Source: Bostrychus sinensis
Lineage: Eukaryota; Chordata; Actinopteri; Gobiiformes; Eleotridae
DNA: 64,000 nucleotides
NCBI GenBank assembly: GCA_020698575.1
Contig: CM036245.1
Location: 2,538,223 to 2,602,222, forward strand
Direction of reading: 5' to 3'
The position numbers and the translations under genes were made by a program. The notes under the pieces were generated by a model that worked only from the letters and a program-made list of their open reading frames with translations, did not search any database and was not told the origin of the DNA. Shown here piece after piece: positions 53,801 to 64,000 of the stretch (position 1 is the first letter of the stretch; the number at the start of each line of letters is the position of its first letter).

Positions 53801-54416
53801 TGCAGAAACAGACACAGATGGTTTTGGTCATTTCAGAATTCTGCTCAAACTCATGACAAATGTTTTGCACAGATAACTCCCTGCAGGTGTTCAGGTTGAA
53901 CTGACTCACACTTGTGCATATGTCCCAAATGGGTTTGAAAAGATGCATTATAAAATTGGGTCATTTTGAGTCCTCTCCTATTTTGATTATTATTTTGGGT
54001 AAAAGCCATGGTTGCAGGCCCTGGAAGTCCGTGCCCCTGGTACTCCAATGTATTTCATTCAGAGTACCCAGGGAGGGGTGCTTAAGAGTGGGTCCCCGGG
54101 TACAAGAGGAGGGCCTGGTACTTCTGGTACTCCCAGGACACTTTTCTGGTTCTATCTTACCCAGCCAGGATGAGCCTTTCCTGGGTAAAATTTGAGTTAA
54201 CCTGGGGGTTATGGAGGTACATATTTATTGTATTTATGTATTTATTTGATATGGACGTCACAGATACATTGGACAAACCATATGCACAGTTCAAGTGTTA
54301 TAGCACAAGTGCTAATTTTCAACACCTGTCCATAAGAAGCTTTTGTAAAAGAGAAGAAATGTAAATATCTAAACAATAAAATAGGACTATCTAGAATTTA
54401 TACACAAGACAAATTT

Positions 54417-55700
54417 TCAACTAATCAAATTCTCATGAGAACATCTCTGCCCTGATTTAAGCCACTGCTTTAGACCTCTATTAAAGATGTTAATGTTTAA
54501 CTGCAGTTTTAATTCAGTGGGAAGTGAGTTCCCCAGTTTGGGCGCTCTAAAAGAGAAGCAAGACTGACCAAAGGATGTTCTGAACTTTGGAACAACACAG
54601 TCCCCACTGACAGAGGCTCGAGCGGTGGATCTGAGAGAGCTCAGAAGTCTGAGAGTGAGAGAAGAGAACAACGGTGACACATAATTATTCAAACATTTAA
54701 AAGTCAATTTCAAAATACTAAAATTTACAAAATTTTCAAATGTAAAAAGCTTGTGTTTTTTAATGATATCACAATGATGCCATCTCATGGGTTTTCTGTC
54801 AAAGACCTTGATTGCCTGTTTGTACAATAAAGTAGCTGGCTTCAGTGTGGAGGCAGAGGTTTGTGACCATGATGTGGCACAGCAGGAGAGATGTGAGAGA
54901 ATCATTGCATGCATATAAAACAAAGCGGCTTGATGTGATAGGTCCCTTCTAATAAAATGAAAACAGTTAAGATTTGATTTGACCTTCTTGCATACACTTT
55001 TCACTTGGCTTTAAAACTTAAAGTTACTATCAAGAATGATTCCAAGGTCTCTAGTTTCTTGGACTTCTTGGATTATTTCATTATTTTTGCGCACCTCAAA
55101 TGTGCTGTCACAAGACCTTACTTTAATTAAGAAGCATATGGAAACAGTTTTCTTAACATTTAGAGTTAAGTGAGAAGACTCAAGCCATTTAGAGATGTTA
55201 AGTAGGGCCTGTGTCAAGTACTGCCCTGCCAGATTAGAAGTTTTAGCAGAGACATAGATGACTGTGTCATCAGCACATAGCTGGCAGTTAAAATCTTGAC
55301 TCAGTCCGGAAGGTCGTTTATGTACATCGCAAACAACATTGGACCTAAGACCAATCCTTGTGGCACTCCCATGTCAATTTTGCTTTTGGAATTCCTCTTG
55401 TTTGTACTTTAGTTTCTGTTTTATTGTCAAATTGTAAAAATCAAGTCTTTTATTGTTTCGCTATGTTTAGTAATTCTAGTAGGTTTTTCAATCAACTGTT
55501 TATATTTAAATTTTTTCACCAGTGATTTTAAATTCATTTTGCTACATTTTCCCTGCCAGTTAATATTAAAATCACCCAAAATTATATATTCACTAAAATT
55601 GTCAACAGTTAAAAGGAGCATTGTAAAAAATTGCACAGTGTGAAGGTGGGTTATACAGCACAATTACATTAAAATTCATACTTGATGAAAGAAAAACCTG
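54417..55700 (-). mobile_element. LINE relic with RT C-terminal half
   Basis: Reverse strand. 55427-55663 gives Ile-Leu-Gly-Asp-Phe-Asn-Ile-Asn-Trp and Glu-Lys-Pro-Thr-Arg-Ile-Thr, the end of an apurinic-type endonuclease. 55300-55385 holds a decayed Gly-Val-Pro-Gln-Gly and a shifted Tyr-Ala-Asp-Asp region. 55011-55217 gives Leu-Thr-Leu-Asn-Val-Lys-Lys-Thr, and 54417-55004 (195 codons open) is the post-RT part with Asn-Ser-Leu-Pro near the end. The RT middle is deleted. CR1/L2-type by motif order; clade not certain. Confidence 0.7.
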
Positions 55701-55876
55701 TAGTCCAAGACACTCCAGACTTACATTAATGCTGAGTTCTTCACATTTAAATTTCTCTTTAATATATATTAGAACGCCCCCTCCTCTACCCTTTACTCTC
55801 TCTCCTATAACATCTGTACCCGGGTATATTAATCAAGTCCATTGGAGTGTACTGATTGAGCCAGCTTTCAGACACT

Positions 55877-56055
55877 TGGGGAAAACCAAGGCCCATTTTC
55901 TGGTTCTATCTTACCCAGTGAGGATGAGCCTTTCCTGGGTAAAATTTTAGATAACTTGGGGGTTATGGAGGTACATATTTGGGGAAAACCGAGGCCCATT
56001 TTCTAGTTCTATCTTACCCAGCCAGGATGAGCCTTTCCTGAGTAAAATTTCGTTA
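55877..56055 (+). repeat. Tandem pair of a 100-bp segment
   Basis: GGGGAAAACC, then GGCCCATTTTCTGGTTCTAT, CTTACCCAG and AGGATGAGCCTTTCCTG occur twice here (55877 and 55979). A third related copy lies at about 54140-54230, which is again in copy 2 at 62838-62930. Confidence 0.75.
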
Positions 56056-56499
56056 AATTTTCTGAACATCGTTCAGAAAGTAGCTTGTTGTGAGCTATAG
56101 CAAAGTTAAGTGGCTAACAACAGCTAAAGTGCTATGGGCAGGGTTCGCCCGGCCTCCTCTGGGCCCCCCAGTTTGCGCGCTAAAAATTGGCAGCAATACC
56201 AACTTTCGCCACCAGGCGTTCGAAAAATGACGTTCGGGAACATTTTTGACATTTGGGACTGACGAATGGGAATCTTCCTGACCATTGTGTTTTGGGTTCC
56301 TAATTGTCATTTGTAATTCGAGAAACTTTTTTACAAATGGGAATCACCCCAAAGTTGGGTCCTTGATTGTCAAAAAGTTTCCCAAGACGAATGGATCCAA
56401 CTGTGACGTTTGGGCTTGACAAATGGGACACTTTACAAGTTCAGGTTCCCATTTGTCACTGGCATTTTGGGTCATTTCTTGTGTTCTCCTCCATCCATT
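56056..56499. other. Non-coding, unassigned
   Basis: GC-moderate sequence with short repeated words (AATGGGA, TTTGGGT). No domain was recognised. Confidence 0.4.
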
Positions 56500-57665
56500 G
56501 TCAATGCAGCCGTTCGGAGCTGTGGCCGTAAAGTCTCTGGTGCTTGTCGTTGCGACAACCCCCGAACCCGGTGGTGGACACTGAAGTAAGGATGCTGTCA
56601 GGCTGAAGAAGGAGCCCTATGGAGCCTGGCTGTGGGGCTCCTGAGGCAGCTGACAGGTACCAGGCCAAGCTGCAGCCCGGGCGGCTGTGGAGGCAAAAAC
56701 TCAGGTCTGGGAGGAGTTTGGGGAGGCCATGGAGGAGGAGGTCGGCCTCAGAGAGGTTCTGGCAAACCGTCCGCCGCCTCAGGAGGAGTAGAGCTTCACC
56801 AACACTGTTTACAGTGGAGGTAGGAGCTGTGACCTCGACTGGGGAGGTTGTCGGTAGTGGAAGGAATACTTTTAGGATCTCCTCAATCCCAGTGACACAG
56901 CTTCTGTTGAAGAAGCAGAGGCTGGGGATTCAGAGGTGGACTTGACCATCACCGAGGTCGAAGTCACTGAGGTGGTTAAAAAGCTCCTCGGTGGCAAGGC
57001 ACCGGGGGTGGATGAGATCTGCCCTGAGTACCTCAAGTCTCTGGATGTTGTGGGTCTTGGTCTCTGTAACATCGCATGGCGGTCGGGGACAGTGTCTCTG
57101 GACTCAGACCGGGGTGGTTCCTCTTTTAAAGAAGGGGGACAGGAGCTGTGTTCCAACTACAGAGGGCCACATGCCTCAGCCTCCCCAGGAAAGACTCCGG
57201 AGATTGGAGGAGAATTCGGTCGATAGTCGAACCTCGGATTCAGGAGGAACAATGCGTTTTTTGTCCCGGTCGTGGAACAGTGGACCAGCTCTGCTCCCTC
57301 TGTCGGGGCTCGAGGGTTCATGGGAGTTCGCCCACAGTCCACATGTGCTTTGTAGACCTGAAGAAGGCATTCGACCGTGTCCCCCGTGGTGTCCTGTGGG
57401 GGGTGCTCTGGGAGTATGGGGCCCGGGGCCCTCTGCTAAGGGCTGTCCAGTTGCTGTACGACCGGAGCAGGACCAGGTTCTCTGCAGTCAGAGCTGTTCC
57501 CAGTGCAGGTTGGACTCAGGGCTGTCCTTTGTCTCTGGTTCTGTTCAGTTTCTTTATGGACAGAATTCCTAGGTGCAGCCTGGGGCCAGAGGGAGTCCGG
57601 TTTGGGGCCCACAGGATTTAATCTCTGCTTTTTGCAGATGATGTTGTCCTGTTGGCGTCTTGCCT
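56500..57665 (+). mobile_element. Rex3-like RTE LINE, middle part
   Basis: Independent copy. Gly-Gly-Lys-Ala-Pro-Gly-Val-Asp-Glu-Ile near 56993, Asp-Leu-Lys-Lys-Ala-Phe-Asp-Arg-Val-Pro-Arg near 57357, Gly-Cys-Pro-Leu-Ser near 57520, and GCAGATGATGTTGTCCTGTT near 57636, the best preserved catalytic Ala-Asp-Asp-Val box in this window. Frameshifts occur. It breaks off near 57665 and the C-terminal part is missing. Confidence 0.75.
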
Positions 57666-57942
57666 ACCCTGCCTACGGCCCAAAGTTACTGGGATAGGCT
57701 CCAGTTACCCGTGACCCCTAATGGGAATAACCAGTAGAAAATGAATATAAATATTATTTTTAAGCAAAAATGCCTAAATCTATTGTATAAACAGATGCAA
57801 TTTTGATGTGAAACAGTAGCATTAAATATCTTGAATGCATACAAGTTATCAATTGATTTTCAGTTCATCTTATCAAAATAAATGAGATTTAGCCACTTTT
57901 ATTTCGGAAGCAGATTGAGTTAAAAAATGTGTAGACCAGTGG
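57666..57942 (+). repeat. Foreign 3' tail joined to the LINE
   Basis: GGGATAGGCTCCAGTTACCC and an AGTAGAAAATGAAT end at about 57690-57745 look like the 3' end of another fish retroposon family. The rest is AT-rich without features. Confidence 0.4.
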
Positions 57943-58070
57943 TATCGGTCGTACGCCATGACAGCAAGGTTTGTGAAACTTACACCTGAATAAGAATAAA
58001 GACAGAATATCTGTAGAAGGCACAGGTGATAGGAAACAGTGTGACGTCTTTAAGAAATTGAACTATAAGA
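57943..58070 (-). pseudogene. Odorant receptor fragment (helix 3)
   Basis: Reverse strand. Homologous to the helix 2-3 region of the 58879 gene: CGGTCGTACGCCATGACAGC (encoding Met-Ala-Tyr-Asp-Arg) and the stretch up to AAATTGAACTATAAGAAATT. It contains a deletion. It lies just downstream of the intact receptor. Confidence 0.85.
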
Positions 58071-58107
58071 AATTGTGTTGTGGTTAACATCCTCGGGCTC
58101 TTGTAGC

Positions 58108-58511
58108 CAGGGGCGTAACATCAGGCAGTGCAGCCAGGGCAACTGCACTGGGGCCCAAGAGGTTTAGGGGCCCATGAGAGTGAGCCTCTGTTCTTCTATG
58201 GTCAAGTCTGTGTTTAAAATATTCATAATAATTAGGAGCATAACACAGTTTTTAACACAAATCCAATTTTAAATCATGTTTTTTTCCCTCAAGATAAATA
58301 CACAAGTTGTAATAAAAAAAGAATACAGTTTCACAAAAATGCCCCTTAATAATAATGAATAAGCATCAAACTCTAGTAAAACAGCAAACAGCAACATTTT
58401 ATAAATTAAAAACCTTAATGCATTAACCTGTAGTACTCAGTGTACTTCATAACTTTAGGGCCCACTCTGAAATCCTGCTCTGGGGCCCCACATTACCAAG
58501 CTACACCACTG
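58108..58511. mobile_element. 404-bp hAT MITE
   Basis: Ends CAGGGGCGTAAC and, on the reverse strand, CAGTGGTGTAGC (9 of 12 equal), flanked by a perfect 8-bp duplication CTTGTAGC (58100-58107 and 58512-58519). No coding capacity. The duplication is intact, which suggests a fairly recent insertion. Confidence 0.85.
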
Positions 58512-58878
58512 CTTGTAGCAGACCATCTTCTGATACTGCTCAGTACCACCGCCATAGCTGCTGTCTACTGCCTAGGCCTAAAGTACGTTTTAGTCAAACA
58601 GACGATAAAATGGGGCTGAAAAAGCAGTTTTCTTATTCTGACTTAAAAACAAGACAATTTAGGACTGACATTTATCCATCTTAAATTTAAACTATTACAC
58701 CTTTAGACCTTGTCCTTCCAAAGAAGTTATTATTGGTGTAAACAGCTGATGTTAGACAATCCAGGTCTAAATTTATAATAAAACAAACTTTGAGTTTTAC
58801 ACAGGAATGTGATTTACTTCAATATAATATACCACTGATTTTGTTATTGTTCTAAAAATGACACAAAGACATTGGTTG

Positions 58879-59829
58879 TCACTTCATCTCCATCGTTATT
58901 TTATTTTTGGATTTAAATAATAAACTTTTACATGCTTCTCTGATTTTGGACAGGTTTAGGCTGTACATGAGTGTGCTCGACAGTGGTTCACAGATTACGT
59001 GATATATCGTCAAAATTATCATCAATATTTGGGGCCAATGGCTTAGATCAACTCTGGTTTGAACAAAGTGAAATGAAACTCCAAATAAGAAGTTTACAAC
59101 TGCACAGAGGTGAGGCGTACAGGTGCTCAGAGCCTTCTGCCGCGTCTGTTTAGATCCATTAAAACACACTCTGAGAATCTGGATATATGTGAACAAAATA
59201 ACACTTACAGGGGCCCCTATGATGACAGTTGCACCCATCAGTTCATACAAGTTATTCACAGTTGTGTCAGAACAGGACAATGATAAAACATTGTAGTTAT
59301 TGCAGTAAACTTTGTTAATGAAGTTTCCACAAAGAGTTAAAGATGATGTGAGGAGAATCAAGACGAGAATAATCACAAACACAGGCAGCCAAATTAAAGC
59401 TATGAGAAATGCAACTTTGTTGGAGTTCATGCGAGTGTTGTACTGCAGAGGGAAGCATATGGCCACGTATCGGTCGTACGCCATGACAGCAAGGTTTGTG
59501 AAATTTACACATGAATAAGAATAAGAACAAAATATTTGTAGAAGACACATGTGATAGGAAACAGTGTGGATGTCTTTAAGAATTTGATCTAAGAGAAATG
59601 GACATAATGCAGTGCTGCCATAAATCTCATTGATTAATAAACTACAAAGAAAGATGTACATAGGTTCGTGTAGAGTTCTGTTCAAACAGATGACGACGAT
59701 GAGAAGCAGGTTGGACAGCACTATCAGAGCATACACAGACATTAGGATGAGAAAATACAGCCATCTCAAAGGCCCAGGGTCAAAGTAGGCTCCCAGAAGG
59801 AAATGGGAAACCTGACTGGAGTTTCTCAT
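58879..59829 (-). CDS. Odorant receptor, - strand copy (intact frame)
   Basis: A 316-residue odorant receptor on the reverse strand, frame open from 59862, start chosen at 59829 (Met-Arg-Asn-Ser-Ser as in the paralogs). The first half matches the 10310 family; helices 4-5 carry Phe-Val-Ile-Ile-Leu-Val-Leu and Leu-Met-Gly-Ala. Ala-Tyr-Asp-Arg-Tyr and Lys-Ala-Leu-Ser-Thr-Cys are intact. In helix 7 the NPxxY motif is Ser-Thr-Leu-Met-Tyr, so both Asn and Pro are lost, which may weaken activation or folding. The upstream island is present at about 60700-60940 and the 3' flank is of the common unit type. Probably expressed; function uncertain. Confidence 0.9.
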   Translation of the reverse strand: MRNSSQVSHFLLGAYFDPGPLRWLYFLILMSVYALIVLSNLLLIVVICLNRTLHEPMYIFLCSLLINEIYGSTALCPFLLDQILKDIHTVSYHMCLLQIFCSYSYSCVNFTNLAVMAYDRYVAICFPLQYNTRMNSNKVAFLIALIWLPVFVIILVLILLTSSLTLCGNFINKVYCNNYNVLSLSCSDTTVNNLYELMGATVIIGAPVSVILFTYIQILRVCFNGSKQTRQKALSTCTPHLCAVVNFLFGVSFHFVQTRVDLSHWPQILMIILTIYHVICEPLSSTLMYSLNLSKIREACKSLLFKSKNKITMEMK

Positions 59830-60699
59830 CGTCCTCTTTTTTGTTTGGAAACACAGCATCACATCATTTACAGTAATAACATACTTTGGAAAAAGGTTAT
59901 TGACAAAGCAGCATTTGAAATCTCCTCAACTACAGCAGGTATAAACAGGAATAAACCCACTCTGATCAGAGCTAGAGTCAACTATTACCACAGTGTATTC
60001 CTCAATATAGTTTTTAAGACATTACAGACATTTCAACCAAAATGCTTCATTTATACAGGCTGTTTATGGTCCTAACCTTTCAGGAGTACAGTTTCATTTT
60101 TTAAAAGTATTTTCTCTAAATAAAAACTATGATGCAACTGATTTGAAAGCTGTGAGACTGAGCAAAACCACCAAGACTGAACTGAGTTAGACAAGACTTA
60201 AACCAGTATACAACAACTGTATTTCTCCATTGACTGAACCAGGCTTTCAGTAAAAACTGGCACTTTAAAATTTGGCAGATCAGTATCTGGAAACCTGTAT
60301 TAGTTATTGTCTTACATTACAACAATGACCTGCTAAAAACAAAAACAAAAACTACTGAATTTATACTTTTTTACAGGTTAGTTACACTAAAATTTAAAAG
60401 TATGTATTCCTGCTTCACTTTGCAATACAGTTATACCAGAAAACACACACTCAACATGGGAACAAGATGATTGCCTTAAAATAAAAGAGTAATAGATCTA
60501 CATGCAATTTCATATTTGAATGGAACTAAAAGAAAAATATGTTCAATGGGAAAATTAATGTCAGTGAAACATCCTGAAGAAAACATGGTTTTAAATTTAA
60601 ACTGGTTTCATCTGGATTTGAACATGGAAAACCTGCTCTTGAATGAAGTCAAAGCCACATCTGAACATAGTTTTATATTACTGAGTATCACCATCAGTC

Positions 60700-60940
60700 T
60701 AAAACATTGTCTACAAGTTTAAAACCTGCAGAAAAGTCATGAGAAATATAAGAATCTCTTTTCATCCAAGACCAAGTCCAAGAGCATAAAGAGTGGAGAG
60801 TGGGACCAGAGCTGCAGCAGTGGGGAGGCCCCTGGTGCCTCTGAGGGCCCCCACACAAACAGGGCTTTATCAAACTGTCCCAGGGCCCCTCCCAGTTCAT
60901 ATGGGACAGGAAAAATCCAATGACAAACCAGTGATGTCAT
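60700..60940 (-). promoter_or_regulatory. Conserved upstream island of 59 kb OR
   Basis: Duplicate of 51780-52022. TGACATCA on the reverse strand at 60932-60939, then GAACTGGGAGGGGCCCTGGG, TTGATAAAG and GGGGGCCCTCAGAGGC. Candidate promoter of the 58879-59829 receptor. Confidence 0.5.
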
Positions 60941-62226
60941 GGAACAGGCTCAGTTCAACTTTACTGCCAGGTCAACAGTCAGCTAGACTCAAACATTTAC
61001 CTTTAAAGGGACACGGCTCTTTAATCACTTTCTGTGGAGTTTGCATGTTCTCTCTGTGTCTGCGTCTCCATCTTAAAACATTCACAATTAGCAAATCTTC
61101 CAGCTAGATACTCATGAACAGGTTTCTGGCTCAAGATCTAGAGCAGGGTCCAGCTAGGTTCTCCTGTCCAGGATCTTCAAGATCTGGAGCAGGGTCAGTG
61201 GACACTGCACTGTGGTCGTGCCCTGCTTCTGACAGATTTAACATCAGCGGCAGTGAAGCGTGGGTCAAATACAGAGAACAAATTTCCCAATGGTGACAAC
61301 AAAGTAGACCTTACGTTATTGACAGCTCAGAAAAACAGTGGTTCAGGGGTCCACGTTGTGACAACCTGCCTTGTTGGGCACAAGTAGCATGTCATCCTAT
61401 TCAGTAAAATATACAAAAAAACATGCCTACCACTCCCACAACGCGTAACCACTACACGTTCCCTGATTCGTTCCCGGCTCGCGCCACAGTTCAATCTTCT
61501 CCTTCCTGGTTTCCATAAAACGGCCGTGCCAATGAGCCCCGGGGGTAGCAGTCACAGCGCAGCACGAGCGCCGCAAAGATGAGACGTGTAGCCTCTCGCG
61601 ATTGCCGCTACCTCCTGAACACATCCAACGCCGCCCTCTCCCTCCATCCACTCTGCTCCGCATGGCAGGACCCCACTGCGTCATCGCACACGTGACTCAG
61701 ACTGGGACTGACCCAAATTGTGGAGTTTTTGCTGGGGGGGAAACTCAAGCCGGAAGTAGATAGATAGATAGATACTTTATTCATCCCCATCAGGAGAAAT
61801 TCAGGTGTCCGGTAACATACACAAACACACATAATAAAACCATACTCAGTGAGGCAATAATAAAAACATAATAAATAAATACATTAAAAGTTACTAGCAA
61901 TAGTACTAAAGTGCACCTTCAACAAGATCTATGCTGGAGTGCTGGCTCCCGAGGCTGATGGGAATTGGAGTGTTTCTGTGATTTTTGGACATTTGAAATA
62001 TGAACTTTTGAACAGACTTTTTCAGCCTTTCAAAGGCGCTTATTCTATGGAGTGTGTGTATTATTTGTTGTCAATGTCTTTCAATACATTCAAAAACGAA
62101 AACAAAAACGAATTTGCTTTTGATGTGCTCTGTTTGTCATTTTGATTTTATGAGAAGGGTATGCATTTTGAGTGTATGTCCTTGTGTGCGGTTGATGGAC
62201 TGACTGTACCTGAACTAACAAACATA

Positions 62227-62233
<7 letters not shown>

Positions 62234-62257
<24 letters not shown>

Positions 62258-62259
62258 AA
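62234..62259 (+). repeat. 26-bp poly(A) run at a duplication difference
   Basis: A pure A run joins sequence equal to 53306 with sequence equal to 53562 of copy 1. It marks a deletion or replacement in copy 2, or an insertion in copy 1. Confidence 0.9.
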
Positions 62260-62261
62260 GA

Positions 62262-62495
62262 CTGAGGACTCAAAGGTGGACTCCTCCATTATCTAGACTA
62301 TAGTCGCTGAAGTCAGAGGCTCCTCAGTGGCACCAGGACTAGATCCACTCCAGGGAGATCAAGTTTCTGGATCAGCCCTGCTCTCAGACGGAGGTGGTCC
62401 AACCAGTCCACATGTTTAGTGAATGTGGAGAAGGTATTTGACCATGTCTCCTGTGGGGTCCACTCTGTACGACCGCAGCAGGAGCTTGTTTCAGT
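62262..62495 (+). mobile_element. Rex3-like LINE relic (copy 2)
   Basis: Duplicate of 53560-53800, with the same RT-start and Lys-Val-Phe-Asp-His words. Confidence 0.5.
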
Positions 62496-62984
62496 GCAGA
62501 AACAGACAGATGGTTTTGGTCATTTCAGAATTCTGCTCAAACCTGGTTTAAATGACAGATGTTTTGCACAGATAACTCCCTGCAGGTGTTCAGGTTGAAC
62601 TGACTCACACTTGTGCATATGTCCCAAATGGGTTTGAAAAGATGCATTATAAAATTGAGTCATTTTGAGTCCTCTCCTATTTTGATTATTATTTTGGGTA
62701 AAAGCCATGGTTGCAGGCCCTGGAAGTCCGTGCCCCTGGTACTCCAATGTATTTTATTCAGAGTACCCAGGGAGGGGTGCTTAAGAGTGGGTCCCCGGGT
62801 ACAAGAGGAGGGCCTGGTACTTCTGGTACTCCCAGGACACTTTTCTGGTTCTATCTTACCCAGCCAGGATGAGCCTTTCCTGGGTAAAATTTTAGTTAAC
62901 CTGCAGGTTATGGAGGTACATATTTATTGTATTTATGTATTTATTTGATATGGACATCACAGATACATTGGACAAACCAGATGC

Positions 62985-63564
62985 ACAGTGGACAATAGCT
63001 TATTTGAAGATTTTCAGTCAGGTTTTAGACCCCACCATAGCACAGAAACTGCATTAGTCAGAGTCACAAATGACTTGTTATTAAGTTCAGACAATGGCCT
63101 GGTCTCAGTCCTGGTTCTGTTAGATCTCAGTGCAGCCTTTGACACCATTGACCACAGCATCTTACTCCAGAGATTAGACTGTGACACAGGGGTCAGAGGA
63201 ACCGCCCCCTGCTGGTTTAAATCATACTTATCTGATAGGTACCAGTTTGTCAGTGTAAATGAACATTCCTCACAGTGCAGTAAAGTTAGCTATGGAGTGC
63301 CTCAAGGCTCAGTACTTGGACCCATTCTGTTCATGCTTTACATGCTGCCTTTAGGAAACAGAATCAGAAAACATGGCATTAATTTTCACTGCAGACGATA
63401 CACAGTTGTATTTATCAATTAAACCTGATCAGAACGACCGCGTTGAGAAACTTAGCTCCTGTGTGAGAGACATAAAGACCTGGATGACAATTAATTATCT
63501 CCTCCTAAACCCAGAAAAAACAGAGGTCATTATACTAGGCCCCAAAAAGCTGAGCTCTGTCTGA
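62985..63564 (+). mobile_element. L2/CR1-type LINE reverse transcriptase fragment
   Basis: Clear RT core. Phe-Gln-Ser-Gly-Phe-Arg-Pro-His-His-Ser-Thr-Glu at 63007, Asp-Leu-Ser-Ala-Ala-Phe-Asp-Thr-Ile-Asp-His near 63124, Tyr-Gly-Val-Pro-Gln-Gly-Ser-Val-Leu-Gly-Pro near 63291, then after a frameshift near 63375-63400 Ala-Asp-Asp-Thr-Gln-Leu-Tyr (catalytic box), and Leu-Leu-Asn-Pro-Glu-Lys-Thr-Glu near 63505. Both ends are cut. Its word order fits fish L2-like elements. Confidence 0.85.
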
Positions 63565-64000
63565 CCAGAGTCTCCCTGGACGGTGTCAGTGTAGCCTCAA
63601 GTTCTACTGTGACAAACTTAGGAGTTTTATTTGACCAAGATTTATCATTTAAGGCTCATATAAACCATATAAACCAGAGGATTGTTGGTGTTGATTCGCT
63701 TAAGAGGTAAGTGAAGGGAAGTGTTCCTATTGATGAGAACATGAGATAAGTGAAGAGACGTAACCCCACTGATACTGAGTGTGTGTGCTTGATGAACTGT
63801 GTACAGTTGGATTGCTGAGTCCTCCCTTGTCTACCTGTCCTACAGCTCCTCGAGGAAGTGAGATGAGGTTCTCCACCATTGCGTGACGGGAACATCCCTT
63901 CAGGCCTTTGGAGGCAGCCATGCAGAGCACGTGGTGATTGTGCTGGAGTGGCCATTGCATGGACTGAAGGGACACATGCAAAAGGTTAAATTTTTGTATT
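63565..64000 (+). other. End of LINE homology and unassigned DNA
   Basis: 63565-63675 still reads as LINE (Thr-Asn-Leu-Gly-Val-like words before Phe-Asp), and then homology stops. The remaining 320 bp up to the window edge show no recognised feature. Confidence 0.45.

Larger units (their letters stand above)
50907..54250. repeat. Direct duplication, copy 1 (OR 5' side)
   Basis: Nearly identical to 59830-62965 (offset 8923 bp at the gene, 8917 at 53.0 kb, 8699 at 53.9 kb). Differences that I saw are single bases and a few short indels. The part 53307-53560 is absent from copy 2, where a poly(A) run takes its place. Frames in this region (51599, 51876, 52510, 53022 and others) are duplicated with the DNA and show no recognised protein domain. 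Confidence 0.85.
59830..62965. repeat. Direct duplication, copy 2 (OR 5' side)
   Basis: Second copy of 50907-54250 with very few base changes (for example an A-to-G change near 62035). It contains the same CpG-rich block, GATA run and unassigned frames. At 62234 the sequence differs: a 26-bp A run replaces about 254 bp. Confidence 0.85.

Noticed and set aside
54417..55004. 195-codon host gene on the reverse strand
   Set aside because: Neighbouring frames give LINE endonuclease and reverse-transcriptase motifs in order; this is the C-terminal part of a decayed LINE.

Overview
The window looks like a teleost fish chromosome segment. It is AT-rich and intron-poor, it holds a cluster of intronless fish-type odorant receptor (OR) genes, and the space between them is packed with fish-type mobile elements: RTE/Rex3-like and other LINEs, tRNA- and 5S-derived SINEs, Ty3/gypsy and other LTR elements, Tc1 and hAT relics. 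Nothing bacterial or viral-genomic is present. Species cannot be named from the sequence alone.

Layout. Four complete OR genes lie on the + strand in the left third (1369-2322, 10310-11260, 15956-16906, 19308-20258), and one complete OR lies on the - strand at the right (58879-59829). Frameshifted ORs lie at 29421-30359 (+), 36394-37329 (-) and 49981-50906 (-). Short OR relics lie at 47283-47511 (+) and 57943-58070 (-). The copies at 10, 16 and 19 kb are tandem duplication units that carry the receptor, its 3' flank and a Rex3-like LINE. The third unit is joined inside that LINE and has lost the conserved upstream island that I read as the OR promoter. The 50 and 59 kb copies are a second, direct duplication of about 4 kb on the opposite strand.

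Between the genes: a decayed gypsy element (3765-9465) split by a clean 1475-bp LTR; a three-deep nest at 21-24.5 kb (old repeat, RTE LINE, two SINEs); a 22-bp minisatellite split by a 1588-bp LTR that itself holds a SINE (31995-34472); an 11-bp minisatellite inside a hAT-type element (37384-38441); an 11-bp satellite of almost 3 kb with higher-order structure and a terminal fold-back (41836-44815); and a hAT MITE with a perfect 8-bp target duplication (58108-58511).

Function. The only genes likely to work for the host are the ORs, seven-helix receptors expected in olfactory neurons. Their arrangement shows birth and death by unequal exchange, gene conversion and retroelement insertion. The upstream island shared by four units (CRE-like site, GC box/O-E-like site, TATA-like box) is the best regulatory candidate. 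All boundaries were read by eye; no alignment or database search was run.
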